From positions 2,232,001 to 2,296,000 of the forward strand of contig NZ_CP018812.1 in NCBI RefSeq assembly GCF_001922345.1: DNA of 64,000 bases, written 5' to 3'. Made by a program: the position numbers and the translations under genes. This DNA comes from Paraburkholderia sp. SOS3 (GTDB lineage Bacteria > Pseudomonadota > Gammaproteobacteria > Burkholderiales > Burkholderiaceae). The notes beneath the pieces were generated by a model that saw only the letters and a list, made by a program, of their open reading frames with translations, searched no databases and was not told where the DNA came from. Below, in pieces: positions 36,206 to 44,057 of this stretch (the stretch's first letter is position 1; every line of letters begins with the position of its first letter).

Positions 36206-36635
36206 TGCGCGTCTCCCGGCACCACGCGTGCCGATCTATCGTGTACCGGCGTGCTTGCCGCCTGCTGCCTGCCGCCGCCTGCGGTATGAACACGATAGTC
36301 TGATCACATCTTTTACGCATGCATAGTGCTGCGCCGCTCATAGTGCGGTAAAAGTTCGCGCGCCGGATTGCCCGGCAAACACGCGAATTGCGCACCTATT
36401 TGGTTTTGCCTGAATAGCCGCGATCCCGAAGTGTTTCCTGCCGGGCCAGCACGAAGAGATAGTCAGCTACGCGAAGCGATCGCGCGAAAGCGCAGGCGCG
36501 TCCCGGCCGACGCTTGATTTCACGCATCGACATTTCACGCGTCGCGGTAAACTTGCCCGCGTGACATCGTCGGCGCGGCTCTACCGGCCGCACGCACGCA
36601 TCTACCTTGCCGAACCCAAACGCAGGAAAACGACC
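36206..36635. other. 430-bp spacer before the LysE-type gene
   Basis: A divergent region holding the promoters of the serine hydrolase and LysE-type genes. A 43-codon minus-strand frame (MREIKRR..., from near 36530 to 36396) lacks a ribosome-binding site and homology and was not called. A repeated TTTCACGC element (near 36519 and 36534) is visible. The ribosome-binding AGGAAAA at 36624-36630 decides the LysE start. No convincing -35/-10 pair was found. Confidence 0.4.
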
Positions 36636-37271
36636 TTGCAATTTCATATCTGGATTACCTACGCGCTCGCCTGTTGCGCGATCGCGCTGTCGCCGGGGCC
36701 CGGCGCCGTACTTTCGATGAGCCACGGGCTGTCGTACGGCGGCAGGAAAACCACGGCCACGATCATCGGCCAGGAGCTCGGCCTTGCGTTCGTGCTGCTC
36801 GTTGCCGGAGCCGGTGTCGGTTCACTGCTGCTTGCCTCGCTCTGGGCGTTTTCCGCGGTGAAGATTGGCGGTGCTGCCTATCTGATCTATCTGGGCATCA
36901 TGCAATGGCGCTCAAGGCACTCGCCTGCCGAAGCGGATGCGGCGGCGGCTCCCGTCACCTCGTGGCGCAAGCGCTTTACGACGGGCCTGCTGACCAACGC
37001 GACGAATCCCAAGGCGATCGTGATCATGGTCGCGGTGCTGCCGCAATTCATCGTCGCGCATGAGCCACTCGTGCCGCAACTGATGGCGATGACCGTCACG
37101 ATGATGATTGTCGATACGACCGTCATGCATGCCTATGCCTATGGCGCGAGCGCATTCAGGCGCGTACTGCGCGGCGAGCGCGCGATCCGCACGCAAAACC
37201 GGGTGTTCGGCGGAATTCTGATGGCGCTCGGCGCAGGGCTCTTTTTCGCGCGGCGTGCGCCGTCGGCCTGA
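36636..37271 (+). CDS. LysE/RhtB-family amino-acid exporter
   Basis: The protein has 211 residues with six membrane segments. LSPGPGAVLSMSHGLSYGGRK near the N-terminus is the family signature, and ATNPKAIVIMVAVLPQF is the conserved fourth-segment region. Family members export amino acids or homoserine lactone-like compounds; substrate is unknown. The start is probably the TTG at 36636, because AGGA at 36624-36627 is eight bases before it and the translation then begins like other RhtB proteins (QFHIWITYALACC). A GTG at 36561 would add 25 residues without homology. It converges on the repeat-protein gene with 29 bp between. Confidence 0.88.
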   Translation: MQFHIWITYALACCAIALSPGPGAVLSMSHGLSYGGRKTTATIIGQELGLAFVLLVAGAGVGSLLLASLWAFSAVKIGGAAYLIYLGIMQWRSRHSPAEADAAAAPVTSWRKRFTTGLLTNATNPKAIVIMVAVLPQFIVAHEPLVPQLMAMTVTMMIVDTTVMHAYAYGASAFRRVLRGERAIRTQNRVFGGILMALGAGLFFARRAPSA

Positions 37272-37300
37272 GCCGCCAGAGTTGCCGCGCCCGCTGTCGC

Positions 37301-37723
37301 TTAGGGCCGCTCCGTAATCGGTCCGTCCACATCGATTTTCCCGACCGCGCCCGCCGGCCCTTTCACGGTCAGCGGCCCGCGCACCTCGAGGTCGCCGCGC
37401 ACGACGAGCGGCCCCTTCACCGTCAGCGGTCCGTAGAAATTGTTGTCGCCAGCGCGGCGCTGCGCTTCGTCGGGCTGCAACTGCGCGACGCGCTCGGCCG
37501 TGAGCGGACCGTGCACCGCAAGATTTCCTCCGACCTTTAGCGGCCCTTCCACCGTGACGGGTCCGCGCACCACCGCCGAACCGAGAATGTTGAGCGGTCC
37601 TGTCGTGACCGGCTCAGCCGACGCCGGAAACGACGCGCCGATTGAAATGAAACCGCAAGCGGCAAACCATACGAATGGAGCCGCGATTGCACACCGCACG
37701 GTGCGCGCGATAGAGTCAGTCAC
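37301..37723 (-). CDS. Secreted protein with Gly-Pro-Leu-x-Val-x hexapeptide repeats
   Basis: A 140-residue exported protein. The start is a GTG at 37723 with GGGGAGG close before it; an ATG at 37747 lacks a ribosome-binding site. A signal peptide ends ASFPASAE near residue 37. The mature part is nearly all six-residue units such as GPLNIL, GPVTVE, GPLKVG, GPLTVK, GPLVVR and GDLEVR, in two blocks split by a polar stretch (RVAQLQPDEAQRRAGDN). The period and valine spacing suggest a beta-solenoid like bactofilin or a hexapeptide helix, but I know no named family for it. DNA repeats of 18 bp underlie the units. Confidence 0.75.
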   Translation of the reverse strand: MTDSIARTVRCAIAAPFVWFAACGFISIGASFPASAEPVTTGPLNILGSAVVRGPVTVEGPLKVGGNLAVHGPLTAERVAQLQPDEAQRRAGDNNFYGPLTVKGPLVVRGDLEVRGPLTVKGPAGAVGKIDVDGPITERP

Positions 37724-37894
37724 GATGCCTCCCCAGGCATGAGCCATAAGCCACGAGCCATTTCATCCGCGGCCGTGCCGCAAGTGACCGGCGCGTTGTG
37801 TCATCCGTTCAGTTCAGTCTACTTGCGTGTAAGGCGCATGACAAACCGCCGCGCGCTGCGCTACCGCCGATCTATCACCGATCTATCGCCGTAT

Positions 37895-39091
37895 CTACCA
37901 CCGCGCATCGAGCGACGTCACGCCGCGCAGATTGCCGCGCCGATTCCAGCTCAGACTATCGAGCCCGGTGAGCTCGAGCCCCGGCAAGCGCTGGAGCAGC
38001 ACGCTCAGCGCGCTTTCAAGCAGAACCAGTGCCATCCGGTGACCCAGGCAGTGATGAATGCCGCTGCCGAAGGTCTGCAGGCGGCCCTCGTCGCGTTCGA
38101 TATCGAGGCGCTCCGGGTGCGCGTGTCGCGAGGGATCGCGATTGGCCGAACCGAACATCAGGAGGACCGATGTTCCGCATGGCACCTCGACACCCGCGAT
38201 TTCGACATCTTCGAGCGCCGAACGTATGGTGGTCTGCGCCGAGCTGTCGTAGCGCATGCACTCGAGCACCGCCCCGCGAAGAAGCGCCGGTTTTTCTTTC
38301 AGCAGCGCGAGTTGATCCGGGTGACGATGCAGCGCAACCAGCGCGTTGCCGATCATGTTCGACGTCGTTTCATGGCCGGCAAGAAACAGCAGGATCGTGT
38401 TCGATACGATTTCGTCCTGCGACAGGGTCTCGCCCTCGTCTTCCACCGTCAGCATCATCGAAATCAGATCGCTGCCCGGGCGGCGGCGCCGCGCTTCGAC
38501 CACGCAGTGGAAATAGTGTTCGAGGTCTTCGTAGCCCGCGCACGCACGCCCGAGGTCATCGGCATTCATCGGCGCGACGTCGATCACCTTCGCCACCGCG
38601 CTCGCCGCCACGCCCAGTTGCATTGCATCTTCGTCAGGAATGTCGAGCATCTGTCCGATCATGCGCAGCGGTAGTGGAAATGCGAATTGCGTCACGAGAT
38701 TCGCCGCTTTTTCGCGTTCGAATGCGTCGATCAGTTCATGCGCCGCCCTGTGCGCCGTTTCCTTCATCGCCTCGACTTGCCGCGCATCGAACGCCTTGGC
38801 GATCAGGGCGCGCTGCCGCGTATGCGACGGCGGATTCATCACCAGAAACATGCGGCTGAAGCCCTGAAAGAGTCGCATATGCATCGCGTCTTCGCCGTAA
38901 CGTATGCGGATGCTTTCGGGATAGTTCTTGCCGAAGCGCCGGTCGTGCAGGATCGCTTCAATCACGTCGTAGCGCCCTGTAATGACGGCCTGGGGACCGA
39001 TGCGAACGAGCGGTCCTTCGGCACGCAGCTCTGCGTAGAACGGGTAGGGGTTGTCGAGGAAGTCAGAGGTAGTGAGATCAGCCAGTTTCAT
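37895..39091 (-). CDS. Cytochrome P450
   Basis: The 398-residue soluble haem monooxygenase has all key motifs: I-helix AGHETT (238-243), K-helix ECMR (277-280), and haem loop FGSGIHHCLG (341-350) with axial Cys348. The pattern matches bacterial CYP107/CYP109-type class I P450s. No ferredoxin or ferredoxin reductase gene is adjacent, so electron partners are elsewhere. ATG 39091 has GGAAG ahead; the frame is open up to 39205 without homology. The gene lies 110 bp downstream of a D-2-hydroxyacid dehydrogenase on the same strand, but a functional link is not clear. Substrate unknown. Confidence 0.93.
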   Translation of the reverse strand: MKLADLTTSDFLDNPYPFYAELRAEGPLVRIGPQAVITGRYDVIEAILHDRRFGKNYPESIRIRYGEDAMHMRLFQGFSRMFLVMNPPSHTRQRALIAKAFDARQVEAMKETAHRAAHELIDAFEREKAANLVTQFAFPLPLRMIGQMLDIPDEDAMQLGVAASAVAKVIDVAPMNADDLGRACAGYEDLEHYFHCVVEARRRRPGSDLISMMLTVEDEGETLSQDEIVSNTILLFLAGHETTSNMIGNALVALHRHPDQLALLKEKPALLRGAVLECMRYDSSAQTTIRSALEDVEIAGVEVPCGTSVLLMFGSANRDPSRHAHPERLDIERDEGRLQTFGSGIHHCLGHRMALVLLESALSVLLQRLPGLELTGLDSLSWNRRGNLRGVTSLDARW

Positions 39092-39201
39092 GGCGGCTTC
39101 CGCGAAAAAGACACCCGGTAAAGACACCCCGGCCGAGCCATTTATTCCGGTTCTTTTCTGGCCCGATGCAACCGCGCATTGCGCCGCGCGCTTCGGCCCG
39201 A

Positions 39202-40137
39202 TCAAATCGGCGTCGACACCGTTTCGCCGGCGAAATGACGCGTCGCATTGTCGATGAAATTGCGCACTGATGCGGCAATGGCCTCGGGCGACGTGCCGGC
39301 CACATGCGGCGTCAGCACGACATTGCGCAAGCGGATCAGCGCTTGCGGCGGCCCAGGCTCGCCTTCGTACACGTCGAGGCCCGCGCCGGCGATTTTTCCG
39401 TTCGCGAGCGCATCGGACAGCGCCGCCGTATCGACCACGCTACCGCGCGACACATTGACGAGAAAGCCGCGCGGCCCGAGCGCCTCGAGCACCGTGCGGT
39501 CGACCATATGCTGCGTGGCGGCGCCGCCCGGCGTCGCGATCACGAGGTAATCGCACCATCGCGCGAGCTCGACGACATTGCCGAAATAGCGAAACGCGGC
39601 ATCGGCGCGTGGCTTCCGGTTGTGGTAACCGGTTTCGATATCGAAGCCCGCCGCGCGGCGCGCGACCTTCATGCCGATATTGCCGAGGCCGACGACGCCG
39701 AGGCGCTTGCCCGACACGGTCGGCGCCATCGGCAACTGCGTGCGCCATACGCCTTCGCGTGTCGCGCGGTCGCGATAGGCGATATCGCGCACGGCGGCAA
39801 GCAACAGCGCAAACGCATGATCGGCCACGCAATCGTCGTTGGTGCCTGCGCCATTGCATAGCACGATGCCGCGTGCACGCGCATGGTCGATCGCGATGTT
39901 TTCGTAGCCTGCCCCGAGCGCGCTGACGAATTCCACTTTCGGTAACTGGTCGAGTTCCGCCGCCGTGAGGCCGGTCGTGCCGTTTGTCAGCACGGCGCGA
40001 ATCGCGGCGCCGTGCGTGCCGATCGCAACGCTGCGTTCGGCGGACGTTGCCGCATAAACGATATCGAAGTGCGCGGCGACTTGCGCATAGCTGTCGTCAT
40101 GAAGCGGGATCAGCACCAGCAGTGAAGGTTTATTCAT
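39202..40137 (-). CDS. D-isomer-specific 2-hydroxyacid dehydrogenase
   Basis: A 311-residue NAD(P)-dependent oxidoreductase, related to glyoxylate/hydroxypyruvate reductases. The nucleotide-binding motif is GVVGLGNIGMKVARRA (near 148-163), FLVNVSRGSVVD carries the catalytic Arg region's neighbour, and TPHVAG holds the catalytic His. It would reduce 2-keto acids (glyoxylate, hydroxypyruvate or similar). ATG 40137 was chosen over a longer frame because MNKPSLLVLIPLHDD reads as a normal start. Upstream, in the opposite direction, is a degenerate PEP-mutase-family fragment, another 2-keto-acid type enzyme; this may be coincidence. Confidence 0.9.
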   Translation of the reverse strand: MNKPSLLVLIPLHDDSYAQVAAHFDIVYAATSAERSVAIGTHGAAIRAVLTNGTTGLTAAELDQLPKVEFVSALGAGYENIAIDHARARGIVLCNGAGTNDDCVADHAFALLLAAVRDIAYRDRATREGVWRTQLPMAPTVSGKRLGVVGLGNIGMKVARRAAGFDIETGYHNRKPRADAAFRYFGNVVELARWCDYLVIATPGGAATQHMVDRTVLEALGPRGFLVNVSRGSVVDTAALSDALANGKIAGAGLDVYEGEPGPPQALIRLRNVVLTPHVAGTSPEAIAASVRNFIDNATRHFAGETVSTPI

Positions 40138-40232
40138 GTTGTGGTTCGGGCATGAAAACGACAATGAGCGCGCAGATGCACGCGTAAAGCGTGTAACTGA
40201 AGAAGAAACGGCCAGACACAGACGGTAAAAGT

Positions 40233-40499
40233 ATGACCGATCTCACCGGCATCGTGGGCAATCCGCCTTGACGTCAGCACGACCTGCCCGATCGCGGCCA
40301 GCCGGCGTTAGCGCCCGGCACTCACGACGCGCTGTACGCGTGCCTCGTCGTACAGGCCGGCTTCGATGCCGTCCATATGCGCGGTTCCGCTGCCGGCGCG
40401 TCGCTGCCCGGCAGGCCCGATATCGGTCTGCCCGGCGAGAATCCGGAACGATCGACAACGCACACGGGCACGCGTCGGCACGGGCACGCGCGATGCTGA
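40233..40499 (+). pseudogene. Remnant of a PEP-mutase/isocitrate-lyase superfamily gene
   Basis: In the frame of 40233 the translation opens MTDLTGIVGNPP, then meets an in-frame TGA (40269-40271). It continues RQHDLPDRGQPALAPG and then HDALYACLVVQAGFDAVH, followed by MRGSAAGASLPGRPDIGL up to about 40430. This is clearly the N-terminal part of the PEP-mutase/isocitrate-lyase family (typical members read APGxYDALxAxLxExAGFxAVYMTG, later GxPDxGL). After GL the match stops and the frame ends at TGA 40497-40499; the remaining 200 or so residues of a family member, with the catalytic KKCGH-like and metal-binding parts, are absent here. No start codon opens the conserved portion. It is a decayed gene. 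Confidence 0.75.
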
Positions 40500-40532
40500 T
40501 TCGACGAGGGTCAATCGAATCAGGGGAACGTG

Positions 40533-40922
40533 ATGACCATTCTTTTTCCGTCGAGGAACCCAGACACAGACACAGACGCAGGCGCAGACGCCGCGGTGGC
40601 GGCTCGCGTTCGCGCCGGGCGTGCGCACGACGCCGCGGCTATGTTGGCGGCCGCTGCGTGCGGCGCCCTGCTGGTCGCGTCGACTGCTGCGCACGCGCAA
40701 CAACCCATGCCGAGCGTGCCGCACTCGCCGGAAAACCGCGCCGTGGCCACGGCTCCCGCGACGGACCCGTCGGGCTCCGCAGTGCATGAATCGCAGGCGC
40801 CGCAGGCGAAAGATGCGAAGGGCGCGAAGAAAGGTCCGACGGCAGGATCGAAAGGAAAACCGGCGGGCGCGGGCGGTTTCGATAACGGTCTTTACGGAAC
40901 CGGTGCAGGCAGTAACCAATAA
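40533..40922 (+). CDS. Hypothetical secreted or membrane-anchored small protein
   Basis: A 129-residue protein of unknown function. A long polar N-terminus (about 32 residues, Asp/Thr/Ala-rich) precedes a hydrophobic stretch MLAAAACGALLVASTAA ending AHAQ, like a signal peptide with an extended n-region; the true start could therefore be inside. The rest is low-complexity, rich in Ala, Pro, Gly and Lys (KDAKGAKKGPTAGSKGK), ending GFDNGLYGTGAGSNQ. AGGGGAA before ATG 40533 (with GTG at 40530 next to it) supports translation. The 'FDNGLYGTGAG' ending resembles tails seen in small Burkholderia exported proteins, but I cannot name a family. Confidence 0.6.
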   Translation: MTILFPSRNPDTDTDAGADAAVAARVRAGRAHDAAAMLAAAACGALLVASTAAHAQQPMPSVPHSPENRAVATAPATDPSGSAVHESQAPQAKDAKGAKKGPTAGSKGKPAGAGGFDNGLYGTGAGSNQ

Positions 40923-41372
40923 GGTGCATCGGCGCGCGCACTAAGGAAGTGCGGCAGTTGCACGAGGTGCGTCATGCGCGGCGACAGGCACATACGGCAC
41001 TGAACACCCGCAGCACGCAGCTCGCACGCATCATGTTCAGTGCGACATGCGCGCCGCGCAACAAGCGCCGCGCTACACAAGCGTGCATCGCGCACACTTT
41101 CGCGCGCGCATTTACTGCACCACCATCTGCGACTCAATGCAAAGCCCGCACTTTTAAGGCGCACGCCACGCGCCTTCCTCAACACCTTTCGGTATTCCAC
41201 TAAACACGCACAATCGAACCCGATTCTTTTTTTGATCAGCTTGCCCGCTTATTTTGAGCCGTGCATTGTGCATTGTGCATCGCGATATCCCAGATAGCGG
41301 ATATACGTTGCTGCGGCCGCTTGCGCATGTGCGCTCGCGGAATCGAAGAACATTTTCGATGCCCGAATTCCG
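40923..41372. other. 450-bp spacer before the ABC transporter operon
   Basis: No supported gene. It holds the presumed promoter of the ABC transporter operon. A short stem CGCAC/GTGCG just after the hypothetical gene (about 40935-40953) is too weak to call. A heptamer GTGCATT is tandemly repeated at 41261-41280 (nearly three copies), about 90 bp before the start codon, and a T7 run sits at about 41226-41233. The local composition is more AT-rich than the flanking genes. Confidence 0.45.
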
Positions 41373-42242
41373 ATGCTGACCAATGCTTCTGTTGTATCCC
41401 AGCCCGCCGCGCGCGGTGCGAACACCCTTCCCGCACGGCTGCATGTAGCCGAACTCACCCACACATTCGAAGCCGAAGACGGCGCAGCCGTACCAATCTT
41501 CTCCGGGCTCGACTTCTCGGTCGGCAGCGGGGAAATCGTCTCGATCGTCGGCCGCAGCGGCGCCGGCAAGAGCACGCTGTTCAATCTGATCTCAGGACTC
41601 CTGCCGCCGCAATCGGGGCGCATTGCGATCGGCCCGCGCGCCGACGGATCGCCGGGCCGCATCGCGTACATGCTGCAAAAAGACCTGCTGCTGCCGTGGC
41701 GCTCGGTGCTCGAAAACGCGGTGCTCGGCATCGAACTGTTTCGCAAGGTTACGCCGCACGATTTCGAACGCGCGCGGCACATGCTCGCGCGCTACGGCCT
41801 TGGCGCCGTCGCCGACGCCTATCCGCACTCGCTGTCGGGCGGCATGCGCCAGCGCGTCGCGTTGACGCGCACGCTGCTGGTGGAGCCCACGCTCGTGCTG
41901 CTCGACGAACCGTTCTCCGCGCTCGACTACGAAACGCGCCTCGCACTCGAAGACGACGTAATGGCGCTGCGCGAGACGAACGGTACGAGCGTCGTGCTCG
42001 TCACGCACGACATCGAGGAAGCGATCGCGATGAGCGACCGCGTGATCATTCTCGGCGGCCGGCCCGCGCGCATCGAACAGTCGCTCGATATCGAACTGAC
42101 CGTCGAGGGCGCGCGCAATGCGATCACCGCGCGCGAGGCGCCCGAGTTTCGTACGTGGCATGCGCGCATCTGGGGTGCGCTGCGCGGCCAGGCAGCACAC
42201 GCGGTTCAACTGCGCGACGAGCGCAAAGGAATAGCAGCATGA
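41373..42242 (+). CDS. ABC transporter ATP-binding protein (SsuB/TauB type)
   Basis: The 289-residue ATPase has Walker A GRSGAGKST (60-68), the LSGGM signature with preceding region near 150-156, Walker B VLLDEPFSALD near 178, and the switch histidine in LVTHDIEEAI. It is close to the nitrate/sulfonate/taurine importer ATPases. An N-terminal extension of about 20 residues precedes the family start. It forms a four-gene unit with permease, substrate-binding protein and amidase; its stop overlaps the permease ATG (ATGA). Substrate is unknown, but the downstream amidase suggests an amide or N-containing organic compound. Confidence 0.92.
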   Translation: MLTNASVVSQPAARGANTLPARLHVAELTHTFEAEDGAAVPIFSGLDFSVGSGEIVSIVGRSGAGKSTLFNLISGLLPPQSGRIAIGPRADGSPGRIAYMLQKDLLLPWRSVLENAVLGIELFRKVTPHDFERARHMLARYGLGAVADAYPHSLSGGMRQRVALTRTLLVEPTLVLLDEPFSALDYETRLALEDDVMALRETNGTSVVLVTHDIEEAIAMSDRVIILGGRPARIEQSLDIELTVEGARNAITAREAPEFRTWHARIWGALRGQAAHAVQLRDERKGIAA

Positions 42243-43054
42243 GCGAAGCGATCCTGACAAGCGCGCCGGTAGCGGCGCGCGCCAAGCGCCGCAAGCCGCG
42301 CAATCTCACGAGCACCACGGCGGTCACCGCGATCATGATCGCGCTCGTGGCGCTGTGGCAGGTCGCCGCCGCGCGCGGCTGGATCAACGGCCAGCTGTTC
42401 GGCTCGCCCGCCGGCATCTACAGGAACGCGCAAATCGGCCTGACGCAAGGCACGCTGATGTCCGACACGCTGGTCACGTTGTACGAGACGGTGGTCGGCC
42501 TCGTCGTGGGCAGCGGACTCGGCATCGGTCTCGGCCTCCTGCTGTGGTTCGTGCCGCGCGTGTCGGGCGTGGCCGAAGGCTTCTCGGTGCTGCTCAACAG
42601 TATTCCGAAGATCGCGCTCGGGCCGCTGATCGTGATCTGGTTCGGCTCCGACATGACGTCGAAGGTGTGGCTCGCCGGCATCTCGACCTTCGCGGTCGCG
42701 ATGATTTCGTCGTGTGCGGCCGCGCGCGAAGTCGACCGCGATCTGCTGAACCTGTTCCGTTCGTTTAACGCAAAACCGTCGATGATCTTTCGCAAGCTCA
42801 TCGTGCCGGGCGCGCTGCCGTGGATTTTCTCGACGCTGCGCGTGAATATCGGCTTCGCGCTGATCGGCGCGGTGGTCGGCGAATACATTGCGTCGCAAGC
42901 GGGGCTCGGTCACGAAGTGTTCGTCGCCGGGTCGCTGTTCGACCTCAATACCGTCTGGCTCGGCATTATCGTGCTGACCGTGATGGCCACGCTGCTCACC
43001 TGGATCGTCCAATACGCTGAAAAAAGGATCGTTGCATGGAAAACAAAACGATGA
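42239..43054 (+). CDS. ABC transporter permease (SsuC/TauC type)
   Basis: The 271-residue product has six membrane segments, and the EAA loop appears as FRSFNAKPSMIFRKLIVPGALPWIF. It pairs with the ATPase encoded immediately upstream (ATGA overlap at 42239). The first 25 residues are a basic cytoplasmic stretch (ARAKRRKPRN). The 3' end overlaps the substrate-binding protein start by 19 bp, showing a tight operon. The permease type belongs to the binding-protein-dependent inner-membrane component family of nitrate/sulfonate importers. The real substrate is unknown. Confidence 0.92.
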   Translation: MSEAILTSAPVAARAKRRKPRNLTSTTAVTAIMIALVALWQVAAARGWINGQLFGSPAGIYRNAQIGLTQGTLMSDTLVTLYETVVGLVVGSGLGIGLGLLLWFVPRVSGVAEGFSVLLNSIPKIALGPLIVIWFGSDMTSKVWLAGISTFAVAMISSCAAAREVDRDLLNLFRSFNAKPSMIFRKLIVPGALPWIFSTLRVNIGFALIGAVVGEYIASQAGLGHEVFVAGSLFDLNTVWLGIIVLTVMATLLTWIVQYAEKRIVAWKTKR

Positions 43055-44022
43055 AGCGGTTTATCCGCCTCACCATTCTTTCGCTCGCTACGGGGTTGAC
43101 GTTTGGGGCTGCGCACGCCGCGCCGCCTGAAAAAGTAGTCGTCTATCAGGCGTTCCAGTCGATTCAATATCTGCCGCTCTATGTCGCCATCGACAAGGGC
43201 CTGTTCACCAAACATGGACTCGATGTGCAGAAGGTCACGGCCGGCAGCGGCGCGGCCGGCGTCGCCGCCGTGATCGGCGGTCACGCGGATTTTTCATTGC
43301 AGGATCCGATGACGGCGATCCTCGCGAATCTCAAGGGCGCCTCGCTCGTGAATGTCGCGAATGTCGTCGCGGGCGTGCCGGTGTGGATTCTGGCACCGGG
43401 TAACTCCCCGCTCAAAACGCAGTCCGATCTCGCCGGCAAGAGCGTATCGACCGCGCTGCCGCCGAGCACGAGCACCTACCTGCTGCAGCGTCTCGTCAAA
43501 CAGGAAAACATCGCCGACGTGAAGCTCAATACAGTGCAGATCGGCACGGAACTGTCGCCGGTCAGCGCGGGCCGCTCGGACGCCGCTGCGTTGTACGAAC
43601 CGCAAGTCGACGAAGGGCTCGCCTCCGGCTACAAGATCGTCTATGCGTTCCCGAAGGCGTATTCGGGCGGCTACGCGTTTTCGACACTCGACACGCTCAC
43701 GTCGACGGTCAAGGACAAGCCGAAAATGGTCGCAGCCTTCGTGACAGCGATTGGCGACGCCGAAGCGCTGATCCAGTCTTCGCCGGACACCGCGAAGGAA
43801 GTGGCGCGCACCGAGTTCCCGACGCTTTCGCAGACCGTGGTCGATAATGCGGTGGGGCGCCTGATCGCCCAGAAAATCTACGCGCAGACACCCGAGATTT
43901 CAGAGCAGGCGTTCCGTAATGCGCTCGACTTGCAGGAATATATCGGCAACATCAAGCCGGGCTCGGTGACGTACGCAAACGCAGTCGACAATTCGTTCGC
44001 CAAGGCAGCGGCGGGAAAGTAG
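43036..44022 (+). CDS. ABC transporter substrate-binding protein (NMT1/SsuA-like)
   Basis: A 328-residue periplasmic binding protein with signal peptide ending AAHAAPPEK (about 29). The fold is that of the NMT1/THI5-like and SsuA family: YLPLYVAIDKGLFTKHGLDV, GGHADFSLQDPMTAILANL and SDLAGKSVSTALPPSTSTY form the ligand-binding lobes. Family ligands include nitrate, sulfonates, taurine and pyrimidine precursors. ATG 43036 is preceded by AAGGA at about seven bases; a Met at 43051 is also possible. Its order after the ATPase and permease is less common than binding protein first. Pairing with an amidase makes an N-containing ligand plausible. Confidence 0.9.
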   Translation: MENKTMKRFIRLTILSLATGLTFGAAHAAPPEKVVVYQAFQSIQYLPLYVAIDKGLFTKHGLDVQKVTAGSGAAGVAAVIGGHADFSLQDPMTAILANLKGASLVNVANVVAGVPVWILAPGNSPLKTQSDLAGKSVSTALPPSTSTYLLQRLVKQENIADVKLNTVQIGTELSPVSAGRSDAAALYEPQVDEGLASGYKIVYAFPKAYSGGYAFSTLDTLTSTVKDKPKMVAAFVTAIGDAEALIQSSPDTAKEVARTEFPTLSQTVVDNAVGRLIAQKIYAQTPEISEQAFRNALDLQEYIGNIKPGSVTYANAVDNSFAKAAAGK

Positions 44023-44057
44023 ACGCGCAAGCAGATTCCGGAACAACCACCACCGTT

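Noticed and set aside
36396..36530. Short basic minus-strand frame (MREIKRR...)
   Set aside because: No ribosome-binding site and no similarity; composition like other non-coding frames.
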